64,000 bases of DNA from Nothophoma quercina (lineage: Eukaryota > Ascomycota > Dothideomycetes > Pleosporales > Didymellaceae): assembly GCA_021642125.1 (NCBI GenBank), contig JAKIXB010000006.1, forward strand, positions 744,001 to 808,000, given 5' to 3'. The notes under the pieces were generated by a model, which saw only the letters and a program-made list of their open reading frames with translations, was not told the DNA's origin and made no database searches. Each line of letters starts with the position of its first letter. Position 1 is the first letter of the stretch. The position numbers and the translations under genes were made by a program. Shown here piece by piece: positions 1 to 11,080 of this stretch.

Positions 1-2161
1 GGGCGCTTGATCGAGACGGGCTTCACGCCTCTCGGTCAACACGCGCAAGCAGAATGTGGAGGCCACATGTTGGGCTGCAACCTGCCCGACGCATCCTCGT
101 TTGACCGACTTTCTCGGCGCAGTGGACGACATTGATGTGCCGATTCGAGTGCTGTTGAGCTCCAAGTCATCGACTTGCATGCGCTATCATAGCCTTCGGA
201 CACTGGTAGCAGTCAGGCGACGCATCGTCACGCTGCAGCATGTACGCGCGTAAAGCACACTGTGTAAAGAGTCTGCATGCAGGAAGCGAGGCATTTCGAA
301 TTTTGAGCACAACAGTGGTGGAGCCAACAAGTCTGGCCGGAGGCTTTCTGAAGAACGTTTTAACAGCTGATGGGCTGAAGGATGATCATCGGTAGGTATT
401 ACCGAGCCTTGGGATACACTACTGCAGGTCCTGTCTAATCGATAGGAGTCTTAACCTCCACACTTGTCACGGTGTCGGCGTCTCGACTTACGGTCGATCA
501 GGAACACGCCGATCATGTTACTCTGAGCTTTGCGAGTCGAGCCTCGACAACGAGACCTCAAGCCGGTGAAGGAGGTCATCCGGATACGAGTTTCTGAAGA
601 TCTCCGCAAGCTTGCACATGCCAACGAGACTGGTGGAGCAAGATGCATGCACTACGGAAAGTCGACGTAATGGAACTTTCTGATAGGTTCACGCACCGAA
701 AATACAGCCAGATTGTAGGCACAGCACTCAACATGAGAGAAAGTCTTCCGATGACGGCTCAGCGCTGCCGCAGCCGAGAGATTGACACGCAACACCCATG
801 CTGTGCGACCCAAAGTCGAAAATGATCGAGAGCATTCAGCAGATTTCGAATCTCGAATGAAATCGCCTTGCTGCCTCAGGCGCGGCTAGAATCCGGTGCT
901 TCATCTTGCAGGAGATTGAGGTCTGAATAAACAAGTTGTGCGACAGCGGGTAGGAAGATTAAACTTTGGTGGGAGTCCTTGCAACACCCCTCAATATCGC
1001 CGGATGATGGTTCGCCGCATCTCAGACGACTAAGATTGAGAGATGACGTATCTCCAGACTTTGCAGGGCTTATAGAATCGACATTGACACCGGCAATCCG
1101 TTGCACAGAACAGGACGACTGTCCGTGAGCGACAGCTGCCAAACCACGTGTTGGCTTGCCGCTTGGAGATGGATGGTGACACAACGGCTCGCTCAGCACG
1201 GTGTCATGAGGCGCCGCGGTGTTGTTTCGTGTTGCTGATGTCCTTTGGTTCGAATGTCATTGCTGCAGACTGCCACGACGGACCGCCACGAAACATCTCC
1301 CCTGCTTCCCCGGCCAACGTTACCAACGGGATCTCCAGTCCTCAAGATCGACGTTTCATCGTGTCTATTGTCCCGTGTGCAATTCCATCGCGGATCCACC
1401 TCCAAAGGCTCGATCTTGAGTCTCGAACTTCTTCGACATTTCCGCACAGACAAGAGAATCATCTCCGCCACCTGCCGAGCCCGTGGAGCCACTGTGTTGA
1501 ACACACAGGCTGAAACCAAGAGTTGCCGAGTCGGACTGTTGTGCACATTTGCACAAGCGGTCATCAACGGATTAGGGTCCCACGTTAGGCATTAATCTGA
1601 AACACGGCCCTGTCCGAACCACGAAAGCCGCACGAGCAACCAATGAGAAAAGTCCACTCTGCGGAATTTCACGAGGACTTTCCTTCTCAGAGTTAGTAGT
1701 CCGTCTAGAATTCCTAAAGCGCGCGTTTTGTGAACGCTGTTTGTGCACTTACCCCTGCGCAAGCCCATGATCGCCCATTGTTACCCCTGATGCCCGTCAG
1801 GTCCGGCTTTGTCAACGAGGTAACAAATCGAAGCGCCGAGGGATGCAGCAGAACACGAGGTCATTGTTGCGCTGGACATGTCAAACAATCCGTTGCTTGG
1901 CTGCGAGAGCCACTCCGGTCAAACAAAGCGTTGGACTCCAAAACACTGTTGGTGGTCAGGCGCACAACAAGGCCGAATGACAATGGACGTCAAGCCGCAG
2001 AAAATGAAATGAAAGGACCCAATCCGGTTACCACGGACTCGGTGGGGCTACAGATTTCGGCTAAGGATGTTAGCCCAGGCACAGGAGCGTCTGCGGAGAC
2101 TGGGGCCGTAGCGCTCGCATTCATCTCGCGCAAGCGCGGCACGGTCTTAGTGCGATGTACG
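1..2161. other. Non-coding stretch before the CAP gene
   Basis: I see no supportable gene. Open frames reach 153 codons (1730-2191), but they start on non-ATG codons, overlap on both strands and show no domain, signal peptide or splice structure. Confidence 0.6.
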
Positions 2162-2168
2162 TATAAAG
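2162..2168 (+). promoter_or_regulatory. TATA box of the CAP-protein gene
   Basis: TATAAAG lies 217 bases before the ATG at 2379. It is followed by a pyrimidine- and ACC-rich leader, as is usual before strongly expressed fungal genes. The start context (TCAAAATG) is good. Expression strength is inferred. Confidence 0.5.
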
Positions 2169-2378
2169 TATGTGATCCCCTCCCGCCATAACTTATAGAT
2201 CCAGGTCTGCGACTTCCAGGTTATCGACGAATACACTCATTCCAGTCACTCTTTGACATCACGTTCTCTACGCCCTTCGGCAACACAGTCACTCAACAAC
2301 TAAATCCAAAAAACCACTTCGTCAAACCGACCAGTCTACTCAGTCAACTCACTACCAACCTCAACCAAAACAATCAAA

Positions 2379-3131
2379 ATGCGCGCCACCACTGCCATCC
2401 TCGCCCTTGCCGGCTCTGCTCTCGCAGCACCCCACTGGACCCAGCCCGAGTACAAGGAGGTTCAGAACGTTCACGTCGTTTACGAGACTGTTGTTCACAC
2501 CGTCTACTATACTGGGGGCGAGCAGCAGCACGCTAAGCCCACCAAGGTTTCCACCTCCGCCTACCAGGCTCCTGCTGTAACTACCACCGTTGTCTACGAG
2601 GAGAACACCCCTGCCCCCACCAGCACCAAGGTCGTTGAGTACTCTCAGGCACCTGCACCTTCCTCCACCAAGGTTGTTGAGTACTCTCAGGCACCCGCTC
2701 CTTCTTCCACCGAGGCTGCTGCCACCTCCTCCGCCCCTGCTCCTTCTTCTACCGCCTCCGGCTACCAGGCTGTCGTTGACACCTGGCGCTCCAAGCTGGG
2801 CCTGAAGGCTCTTGCCAATGACGCTAAGCTCGAGTCCAACGCCAAGGACTGTGTTGTCTCCTCCAACGGCGAGATGGTCCACAAGCTCAACCCTGGCTCT
2901 TTCGGCCAGGTCCTCGCCCCTGGTAACGCTGACGACTTCGAGCACGTCTTCGTCGGTGGCTGGCTCTGCGAGATCCCCACTCTCCCCGGTCTTGACGGTG
3001 TCTGCTCCACTCAGTCTGACGGCTGGGCTTACAACGGCCAGACCGGTCACGCTGAGATCCTCACCTCTGACAACTACTCCAAGATCGGTTGTGCTCTGTA
3101 CGCCGGTATCTGGGCCTGCGATCTCGCTTAA
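2379..3131 (+). CDS. Secreted CAP/PR-1-like (SCP domain) protein
   Basis: This is a single-exon protein of 250 residues. A signal peptide (about 1-17, cleaved near ALA-AP) is followed by a region with Tyr/Val-rich strands and then a Ser/Thr/Pro/Ala linker (about 75-127) holding two copies of TKVVEYSQAPAPSST. A compact CAP-like domain fills the C-terminus (about 128-250). It has the helix start YQAVVDTWRSKLGL and the diagnostic late block GHAEILTSDNYSKIGCALY, which corresponds to the GHYTQVVW..IGCA block of the family. CAP proteins are secreted; known roles include sterol/lipid binding and host interaction, but no role is shown here. The ends of codons are strongly biased to C or T (ACC, GCT, CTC, AAG), unlike most neighbours, which suggests high expression. 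The domain is short and divergent compared with canonical PR-1. Confidence 0.85.
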   Translation: MRATTAILALAGSALAAPHWTQPEYKEVQNVHVVYETVVHTVYYTGGEQQHAKPTKVSTSAYQAPAVTTTVVYEENTPAPTSTKVVEYSQAPAPSSTKVVEYSQAPAPSSTEAAATSSAPAPSSTASGYQAVVDTWRSKLGLKALANDAKLESNAKDCVVSSNGEMVHKLNPGSFGQVLAPGNADDFEHVFVGGWLCEIPTLPGLDGVCSTQSDGWAYNGQTGHAEILTSDNYSKIGCALYAGIWACDLA

Positions 3132-5933
3132 ACGATTTACGCATCATGGAGATGAGACTTCAGGGGGAGTTGGGAGCATCATCTTTGGCTTGGGGAAAAG
3201 CTCGCATAGCACGCGCTGGACATACTTCACTTCTTCACTTGTATCGTACGTTGGTTGTACGTTTCTTGTTCACCTTAGGGGCAGCATTATGCTGCAATTG
3301 ACTATTCACGAATTACGATCCCAATTTGCATCTTACCTGTTGTGTGACACAATGTGTGATATCACTTAAACTCTCATCAACTGCCAGCAAATCAGTAAAT
3401 CTAACTGCCTTCTCAGGGTACAGTTGTCACACAAATATCCAATGAAGGACAGGATTCGCCTGTCTGGAGTAAAGAGGACGAGCCTGACACCCCTGACCTC
3501 GACCCCAGCGGCTGCGGAAATGAGAGCGTCAGACGCCTGGGCAATCGAGGCCCATGCACGACATCGAATTTCATAGGTCAAGGCTATCCGATTCGATAGC
3601 TCCTGCCAAATCAATGGAGCCCAGCGCCATATCTTCTTGATACGAGCCGAGCGACATGAATAGAGCCATGATGCGCAATAATACTCACATCAGAGCATAC
3701 TCCTGACGTCGTGTCGCGCACAATTTGGAGAGTTCGGATTGCCGTGTGGTGTTGCACAACGCGTGGAGACTTGTGCACACGTTGTTCGGCACCTTCCAGC
3801 CAGCCAATCCTGGCTTCTGGGCACGGCCGACCCGACAGCGCAACTACATCCCAGCGACATCCTCGCCTGTCATGTCCATCTCAATTTCACAACTCAATGC
3901 CTCGCTTATAAGGCTGACATGAGCGAAGATCGGAGATTCTGGCCTTTTGACAATTTCTCAACCTTGCTGACGATCATTGCAAGCTCAGATGATGAGCGCA
4001 TGCATGCAGCAGAGCCTCCACGGCCATGCCGGTATCCGGGTGCGCGAATTTGCTCTCAACGTCTTCGTCAATCTAATCTAGAGCCCTTGTGGGTTTGGTT
4101 TCCGGATGACGCATACATTTCTTGCCCATAGAAGAAGTTCGGTATGCTATGTTAACTCATGAGGCGCACTTTCCTCACATATGAAATCGAATAGGAGTCA
4201 GCACCTCTTACACATACTGTTGAGTCTGCTCGTCATCTGAGTCACCCTGCCCCGTCTCAGAAGGCAGTAGTCTTTCGAAAACCCGTGGCCACTCACTGTG
4301 AGTTACTGTGTCCAGTGGAGACACTCAAATCGGGCTATCTTCCTTCCGGTGTGCTGAGAAGAGGCTCTCATTTCATTTCAAGAACCCAGGGGTTGGCACC
4401 TCATACATTCTGTATGCTGCAGGTGTACCTGGCAGTTGTCTTCACCGTTGGCTTACAAGTGACTCTGACCTGGAAATTGTCCGCAGTCTCCCACTCCGTA
4501 AAAGTACGCAAAACTTCATAGAGGTCAAAAGCTGACAAAGCAGGACGCATGACGACTGTCTAGAAGAGATCGAAGCGATAGAACAGAAGAAGCGTAGATT
4601 GTCCATTTTCTTGGATGTATTACAACAACGGTCAAGTGCAGTGAAGTATGTCATCGAAAGTACAGAAGAGCACTACATGTATGCAGTCCTTTCGACCCTG
4701 ACAGTATTCTTTTCGTCCGAATCAAGTACAAAACTCACTCTCATTTTCTCATCCTTGAATCTTGTCATTCTTGTCGCTCTGCTCTCGTCCAAAAGATTAG
4801 GAACTCCAAGTCATGGAGAAAAATGCCAAAAAGCGCTCTTCAAAAAGCTCATGAGTTGCGTTTGTCCCTGCTTTACCTTTCAGATCTCCAAGGCTATCTA
4901 GTAGTCAAAATGTATGCGATGCTAGGTACATGATCAAAGGCTCCTGGCAACACAACCAAGCTTTGTTATGTCCTTTCCACCAGAAAAGCAACACGCGGCT
5001 GGGAGAATCTTTGTCCGTGTTGCCGCACATAATGTACATCCAAGAGACGCATGTGTTGCTTTTGGTCTTGCGTACCATCTGTGTCTGACTTGTGTGTAAA
5101 GATACAACTGCCCTGCCCTTGGGTTCTTTATCGTCCTTTCTCTGCAATCTGTACCGAATCAAAATGAATCCACCGGAAAGTCATGTCTGCCTTTCTTAAA
5201 ACATCGAAGCTTGAATTGATTGGCGCTTCGATTTCAGAAAGAGAATAAAGGCAATTTTATCGCCTGGGACCCAAATCACAGCAAAGGCGCTCCACGTTTC
5301 TTCGAAACAACAACCGGCACTCTGCATGTCTGGAGAGGTGGATTCTGTCAATATTACAGATTTACAAACGAACGTCGTGACAGATGTTCGTCACTCAAGT
5401 TCCTAAGCCGTACGATACTGGCCGGGTTTCGAGGACTTAGACCATGGGCGGAACCAGCCTATACCCACTGCTAAGCAGTATAAATAGCAGTCACCGTCCA
5501 CCCCCCCCCCCCCCAGGCTGTGGACAGTTACTCCTGAGCACATCCTAAATTTCAAAATCTGCCAAAAAGACTTCACAAACCCTTGATGTTGTTGTTGTTG
5601 TCTGTCGAAAGGATGCTTCCAGTCAGCCATGCTCTGCTCCTTCCTGTCGTTCGTAAAACCACTCAAAATAGGACTGTGTGTTCCCAAAGAAACTAGGGCT
5701 TTGTGTGATGAGCAGGGACCTGAAAGACTTGCGGGGTTTGGCTGGTGTGCTTCAACACTGATATATCGTATGGTTGTGACCTGCAGCTAGCTTGTCGAAA
5801 GTGGTGGGCGGCTTTGTCATGTGTGACTCCTCCAAAACATTTTGCTGAGCGGGTTGACTTTATATTCGGACGTATGTCATGTAGACTTCTCGTGCTGCTG
5901 CTTCCTTGACAATATTTCACCTCGAATACTGGG
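3132..5933. other. Long gene-poor stretch
   Basis: It begins with the 3' region of the CAP gene. No conserved coding frame is visible; open frames are at most 185 codons, and that longest one is mostly a shadow of the CAP gene. It contains a C14 tract (5501-5514) and a short GTT repeat near 5585. It may hold degenerate DNA, but I recognise no element. Confidence 0.55.
5501..5514. repeat. Poly-C tract (14 C)
   Basis: A run of fourteen C residues lies in non-coding DNA. It is prone to length error in assembly, and no function is implied. Confidence 0.9.
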
Positions 5934-5941
5934 TATATACA
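5934..5941 (-). promoter_or_regulatory. Puf3-type element UGUAUAUA in the AIM32 3' region
   Basis: Reading on the minus strand, TGTATATA lies 53 bases after the AIM32 stop codon, in its presumed 3' UTR. A near copy, TGTATATG, lies at 5974-5981. UGUANAUA is the established Puf3/Pumilio recognition sequence, and a Puf3-type protein is encoded at 45982-48882. Binding is inferred. Confidence 0.45.
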
Positions 5942-5993
5942 TCTCCACACATCTTACAGGGCCAGACCGCCTACATATACACCCCTCACAGGT

Positions 5994-7099
5994 CTAAGCG
6001 CGAGTCCGAGGCCGTAAGCGCAGCTTCCCAGCTCCCTCGTCTTCTCCTCTTTCTGCCTTGAGCTGAGCTTCAACTATTCTTCCGATGTTGCCTCCACCCT
6101 GCATGACACCACCTCTGAGCAGCTCGCCTACAATGCGCCCCTTGATTATAGTCTCTTCAACCACCCCTTCCACCTGTTCTGGTCCTACTCGCCCGTACCA
6201 TATCCCGCTTCCCTTTAGAGCGTTCCCTTCCAGGTTCGGTGGTAGATATATGATCACATTGCCGGCGTATTTATGCCCTCCAATATGGCTAATCTGCGCC
6301 ACGTCGCCTTCTATCCCCTTTCTTTCCAATTCTTTGCGAAAGGATGATTGGAGGATGGGACCAAGGACACCACAGCGCTGGTCGCGCCCGCCGTGTCCGC
6401 AGATAAGTATTGTAGGTTTCGTAATTGGCACTGGAGCGGGTACGAGCGCGGCTTTTGATTCGTCGCGGGTCAAGGCGGCTTTCTGGGCAGCAGAGAGGCC
6501 ATCGTGCATGGGGTGCAGCTTAGGCGCTTTTAAGTATGCGGTCGCAAAGTTGCTGAACGCTTCTGACGTATGCGGTATCGAGCTTATGCGCCGGAAACTT
6601 GGGAATAGATATGCGGTTGTGGAGTTGGGGGTTTCATCCGCCGGCAGCGAGGATGCTGTAATCAGGACGTTTGTGAATGGCTGTTGCAAGTCAGCATTTC
6701 TGCTCTCATAAACACGCCCACATGAAATGAATGGCCTCATGTCGGGGGCTTACAAACATCAAACGCCTCTCCTCCTTTCCCTATCACGCCCTTCAGTCCC
6801 TTTACGAAGTCGGCAGTAGCACCCTCATCGTCCTCCAGGTTGCTTGTCCAGTCCTCTTTCCCTGTAGCAAGAAGCACTTGCTCTGTATATGGCGCCATTG
6901 TGTTCAGCAGCGGGGTCTTGCGATCGATATCAAGATCGGAAGGTGCAGAGGCGCAGGCGCATGTTGGCGATGGACAAGATTCTGTGTACGGGATGGACTG
7001 CACGAGCGACTGAAAGCGTGGGGTCGTGGTCGAGAAAGTTCGTAGACGACGTATACATGGTGCTCGAGCCCGCGACAGGCGCAAGAGAGTAACAGACAT
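5994..7099 (-). CDS. AIM32: AIM32-like mitochondrial thioredoxin-like 2Fe-2S protein
   Basis: Two exons, 7099-6758 and 6680-5994, give 342 residues. The 77-bp intron has a GTTTGT donor and an AACAG acceptor, and the join reads GEAFD-PFTNVLIT in frame. The family (sucrase/ferredoxin-like, thioredoxin-fold 2Fe-2S) includes yeast Aim32, a mitochondrial matrix/intermembrane-space protein linked to redox control of protein import. Visible features: a basic, hydroxylated N-terminus suited to mitochondrial import (1-30), a Cys cluster CPSPTCAC (42-49), the C-terminal metal-binding block CGHGGRDQRCG (208-217) and the following SHIGGHKYAGNVIIY. Yeast Aim32 is of similar length (about 311). An alternative donor (GTAAGC, three bases on) would remove the PFTNVLIT block and is less likely. 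The 3' region carries a Puf3-type element. Confidence 0.85.
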
Positions 7100-7885
7100 G
7101 GCGTGGTGTTATTGTGGTGTAAGAAGTTAGATTGAAAGTCTGGGGAAATTATCAGATGCACGCGGCAGGGTTCCGCGAATGATGACGCGCATCGAGCTCG
7201 GAGATGACGGAGCTCGGTAGTCGGACAGGGCGCAGTATTGAGTCTCCATGAGTTTTTCTTACTTGAGAAGATCATACTTATCAATTGAAGCTGAAGCGTT
7301 CTGCATGCCTGGAAATATCATCTACCTTTCCTGGATCCTGCGTATGCTAGTCTCTCAGAGCAGGACACTGTCCTTCACCTCGACCTCATATAATATTATC
7401 TTGCGCCAATATCTTCATCTGCGTTTCATCTGCATCTTTCCTCCTTGCTTTTCGCCCTCATTCTGGTTTCTGGCCTCCATGGCTCTCCTCCGGTATCAAC
7501 TTTCGCATGAACAATGTCCGGAAATGGTGAGCGACAACAGGTTCTCGCAGCTCTACAGCTTTCGTCCTGTTTGCGTTTCACCAATATGCCTGCTAGTACA
7601 TGATGTGGCATTATTGTCGACTTGTCCATGAACCTACATTGTGTAGGCAGAGTGGCTCGCTCCTGAGCGGCGGTCGATCGCTGGAAGTTACACAGCAATG
7701 CCCCATGATGATCTGCCGTTGGATAAATTGCGGCCGAGGAGCAGCATGCGTTGGTTCGTCGGCTGTGGGTATGATCGCTGAGGAAATGGGCGTTTCCTTC
7801 ATTGCGTGCAGCATAGGCATAGTTGGCGGGAATTCTAGATCAGATATCTTGCATCATCGAGATATCCTCCAGACGTAGTCGTAGC
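7100..7885. other. Intergenic region upstream of AIM32
   Basis: It holds the AIM32 promoter and the 3' region of the small gene at 7886-8232. Open frames up to 127 codons overlap on both strands and look like shadows. I see no other gene. Confidence 0.5.
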
Positions 7886-8232
7886 TCACATCCCCATGCC
7901 TAGTCCGAAGAGTATACCAGAGACGACTACTGCGGCTACCATCCTGCCGATGGGTCGCTCAGCTAAGCCTGCTTCTGACGCTGCTTGCATGGGCTGGTTG
8001 CCAGCGAAGGCATAGGAAGAGACTGTGTCTGGAGCCGTAAGTGGCTTCTGAGCTAAACGGCCATCTTGACCCAGTTCCTGTAGCCCTGTTAGTGACGATC
8101 CTGCTGAGCAGGGCAGCCGCAGGTACGTACCTCTAGGCTGAGTGTGGTGTGAGCTTCAGGGTCCGCTAGTGCGAGGCTACAAGCTGCAAGGAACAGCACC
8201 AACACGGTGTAGAATCGCGTAGAGGAACGCAT
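7886..8232 (-). CDS. Small signal-peptide protein with C-terminal hydrophobic segment (97 aa)
   Basis: This two-exon gene is easily missed by ORF calling. Exon 1 (8232-8131) runs from an ATG to ...TTLSLE. The 53-bp intron has a GTACGT donor, a perfect CACTAAC branch site and a CAG acceptor. Exon 2 (8077-7886) continues in the same frame to a TGA. The N-terminus is a classic signal peptide (TVLVLFLAACSLALA, about residues 9-23). A polar middle follows, and the last 20 residues are hydrophobic and glycine-rich (RMVAAVVVSGILFGLGMGM). That tail could be a membrane helix or a GPI-attachment signal, though it lacks a clear omega site. No cysteine is left after signal cleavage, so it is not a typical Cys-rich effector. 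I do not recognise the family. The support is the complete set of splice signals plus the signal peptide. Confidence 0.7.
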
Positions 8233-8505
8233 CTTCGCTCAATACAATATTATTCAAGAGCCTTTGCAGTTGAATGTGCGACTGCACACTGCAAACCGGG
8301 GTCTCGACCATGAAGTACCCCGGATCTTCACGGGCCCCTCCCTGCGTCAGCCTGCATCTGACAAGCGCTGACAGACCTTGGTCTTTGTGCAACATGCGCG
8401 TGACAAGCACGCGTTAGAGTCGGTGAGGAGAGCGCATGACGTGCGAGGCCGAATGTGTCCAATCGCTGCTCTAGCGTACCCTAAGCGTCCGTCTGGTGCT
8501 ATTCG

Positions 8506-9849
8506 CTACTTGGGCACGAAGCCTCGTATGTCCCACCAGGGTTCACGCCAGTTCGTTCCTGCGTGTGTGCACTTGGGATTTTGAATGTATCGTCTCGCCA
8601 TGAACTTGGGCATTGCAGCCTTGTTGGTCTCAAGGGTCTGGTAGTAGGATCGTGGAAAGCAGGATTCATAAGATGCCTCTTCCGATGTGTCGCTGCTAAG
8701 TCGTGAAAGCTTTGCTGCGGTGCTTTTTCCTAGCCAGGAGCCACCTGCGCCGCGCCAGCAGACAATTGAGCGGGCATTTCCTTCACCATATGTTTGGAAT
8801 CCGTCCTCGGTTATCGACTGGTTCGAAGATGCATCAGGCTCGTCCCTCCAGATTTCGATGCCATCAAAGACGTCCAGCTTCTGCGCAAGCTTTGCAACTC
8901 GAATTGCTTGCTCAAGGTCTCCAATTTCCAGGAGGACGATCTTGGCCTCGAGTTCCTGTGCGAGCTTGAGAAGTCGCGGGTAGAACATGTCTCCTTGCTG
9001 TGTGTCGTCGAACTTCGCCTTCGGTGGTGGTACGAGAGCCAGCTTTGGCTCGAAACCGCGGACGGATCGCATGGTCTTCTTCCAGTAAGCCGAAGGAGAG
9101 ATGTAAGGCGGATTGGAGATAAGAATGTCCCAGAATGGCGCCCATCTGTTGTAGTTCAAGAGATTTCTGACAGGCGGTGGGGCTCCTGGAGTCAGTTCTC
9201 CAAATGGATCTGCGAGAACGTCTGCTTTCGCAAAGTTCGTCATGCCATTCCTTTTCTGTGTATCCTTCTCATTGGCCCATAGGTTCTGATGTGCAAGACT
9301 CAGGCAATCGTCTGAAATGTCTAGGCCAAGTATGCGCACATCGACGTCCTTCCGTTTCGTGGCGAACTCATGGCGGAATAGCAACGGGATGCAACCTGTA
9401 CCGGTGCAGAGGTCTAGGACGCGGATCTCGTCTGGTAGGTCCTGCGCGTCGCCAACAAGCTTGGCCAAGTGAGTGACCGAAGCTGCTGTATCTGGTCTGT
9501 TTATACCATGAGTAATTGCCCTTCTCTGCTTGCAATTGAGCGCTTCTCACCTTGGTATCAACACCCCGGGCTTGCATTTGATCTCCAGATCGCCAAAGTA
9601 CTCCGTGCCAAGCAAATACTGTAGAGGCGTTCCTCTACCTCTTCTCCTGACCAGCTGACCCAACAATGCGCCCTCAGCCAACGTGTCTCCTTTTGCACGA
9701 CGCGCTTGCGCAACTTTTTTGACGTGGTCGCGAAGCCATCGCAGCTCGTTTCGGGCGGTCTCAAGGTCACGGCAGGGTCCGAGGAGGCCTGGAAGAAACG
9801 GATCTATCGTGCGCGCTTTGCGGAGGAGCGATGTTGGTATGCGAGGCAT
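8506..9849 (-). CDS. MTQ1: PrmC/HemK-family glutamine methyltransferase (MTQ1-like, mitochondrial)
   Basis: Two exons, 9849-9551 and 9496-8506, give 429 residues. The 54-bp intron (GTGAGA...ACAG) joins to make the family hallmark GVLIPRPDT (95-103). The family methylates the glutamine of the GGQ motif in class I release factors; the fungal MTQ1 branch acts on the mitochondrial release factor. The S-adenosylmethionine site VLDLCTGTGCIPLLF starts near residue 126, and the catalytic NPPY is at 228-231. The frame is open further upstream only from a GTG, so I chose the first in-frame ATG, which gives a basic, Arg/Lys-rich N-terminus suited to import. The protein is about 100 residues longer than bacterial PrmC, mostly as a C-terminal extension rich in Ser, Lys and aromatic residues. 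Confidence 0.88.
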
Positions 9850-10181
9850 GTCTTTTGCAGATTCATGACCGTGTTTGGGGAAGGATGTCACTAGCGCGAA
9901 GGTTGGATCCACGGGTTCGGCTCGGCTGAGGATTTAGATCATGATCACCACGAATAGATCTGTACGATGAAGATACGGATATGAGAAACCGGAAAATGAA
10001 AGTCTTTTGTCGAATTTCTTCATCGACTCATGTCAACGTTGTAATTGTTTGACGGTTTCAGCACTGCGCCTTGCATTACATCCAATAAACTTAGGCCTAT
10101 CGGTTCCAAAGAAGAAAACACTGAGTGCTTTATGAGCATAGAACGTCTTTACCGGTACTATGCTTCAAACGTCTAAAGCGA
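9850..10181. other. Intergenic region
   Basis: It is the promoter side of the methyltransferase gene and the 3' region of the next minus-strand gene. I see nothing else in it. Confidence 0.5.
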
Positions 10182-11080
10182 TCATCGACCATGGTAGACC
10201 GGCGCGCCTTTAAACCAACCCTTCGGTCGGCACAGATGCCACTGAAGCATGTTAGCCACAAGCTGATTGTAGACGGTGGTGGGGAACTTACTGTATCAGT
10301 TTCGCTGGTGTTCTCTCCTCCTGACATGCTCTGATCAATACTCGCATACACTATCCAACCTTCCTCTTCTAGGATACCCAGCATGGTAAGCAACAACCCC
10401 CTCACCCTCATAGTCTCCTTCCCGCCGGCAGACCACGGGTAGCCGTGCAGCGTGATCTCTTGGATGCCGGGCGCGTACTGGCTAACTTTGTTCACCCATT
10501 CCTGACCAAGCCGAGCTGGGAACGCCTGGTTTAGCTCGGGACCCGCATCAACAAGTCGAATCTTATCGCTTCGGGAGAAGCTGATACTACTCCAGTCACA
10601 CGGAGCCGGGGCGGGTGACTGGTATCGGAAGAGAAGAGTGTCCTTATCGCTGGGGCTCTTGCTCACATCTGTATTCAGACTCAGGACCCAGCCCATACTA
10701 TGCAGCGTGCCCAGCAGCGCAGCAATCAGCCTTCGTGCTTCCATAGCGTCCAAGCCCATCGCTGACCAGGGGTAGCCGGAGAGCTTGAACTCTTGAGAGT
10801 TGCCATACATGCCTTCGCGCTGGATGCCACCTCGCCAGACGCCGAGGATGGTGTTGCGGCATTGGTCCATCACCTGAGGTGGAAAACTTAGGAAGCGTAA
10901 GTCGTCACTAGAGTGCATGGACATTGACGCGAAGCGTGTCTGGAATGATGGGGGTTGTTGGAGCGATGTTGCTGCTTCGTATGAAGGTGCAGGTGCGGGT
11001 GCTTGTTGTTGGTAGCCGCCATCGAAAGACGCTCTCTTCTCATCGCGACCGTGAGCCTTTTCGCGTAGTCTGTCGAACAT
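10182..11080 (-). CDS. Unknown protein with a duplicated GYPW domain
   Basis: Two exons, 11080-10292 and 10241-10182, give 282 residues. The 50-bp intron has a consensus GTAAGT donor, a GCTAAC branch and a TTCAG acceptor. Reading through it instead would add an unrelated tail, so the spliced form is preferred. After a Gln/Ala/Pro-rich N-terminus (about 20-50) the protein holds two diverged copies of one domain, at about 70-155 and 190-265. Each has an aromatic/hydrophobic block, GYPWSA (102-107 and 213-218), a charged spacer, R-x-L-hydrophobic-x2-LG-x-L, and a closing GW (130-131 and 241-242). No signal peptide or membrane segment is present. The pattern resembles uncharacterised fungal proteins, but I know of no assigned function. 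Confidence 0.78.

Noticed and set aside
1730..2191. 153-codon frame upstream of the CAP gene
   Set aside because: It starts with GTG, runs into the TATA region of the CAP gene, and has no protein-like blocks.
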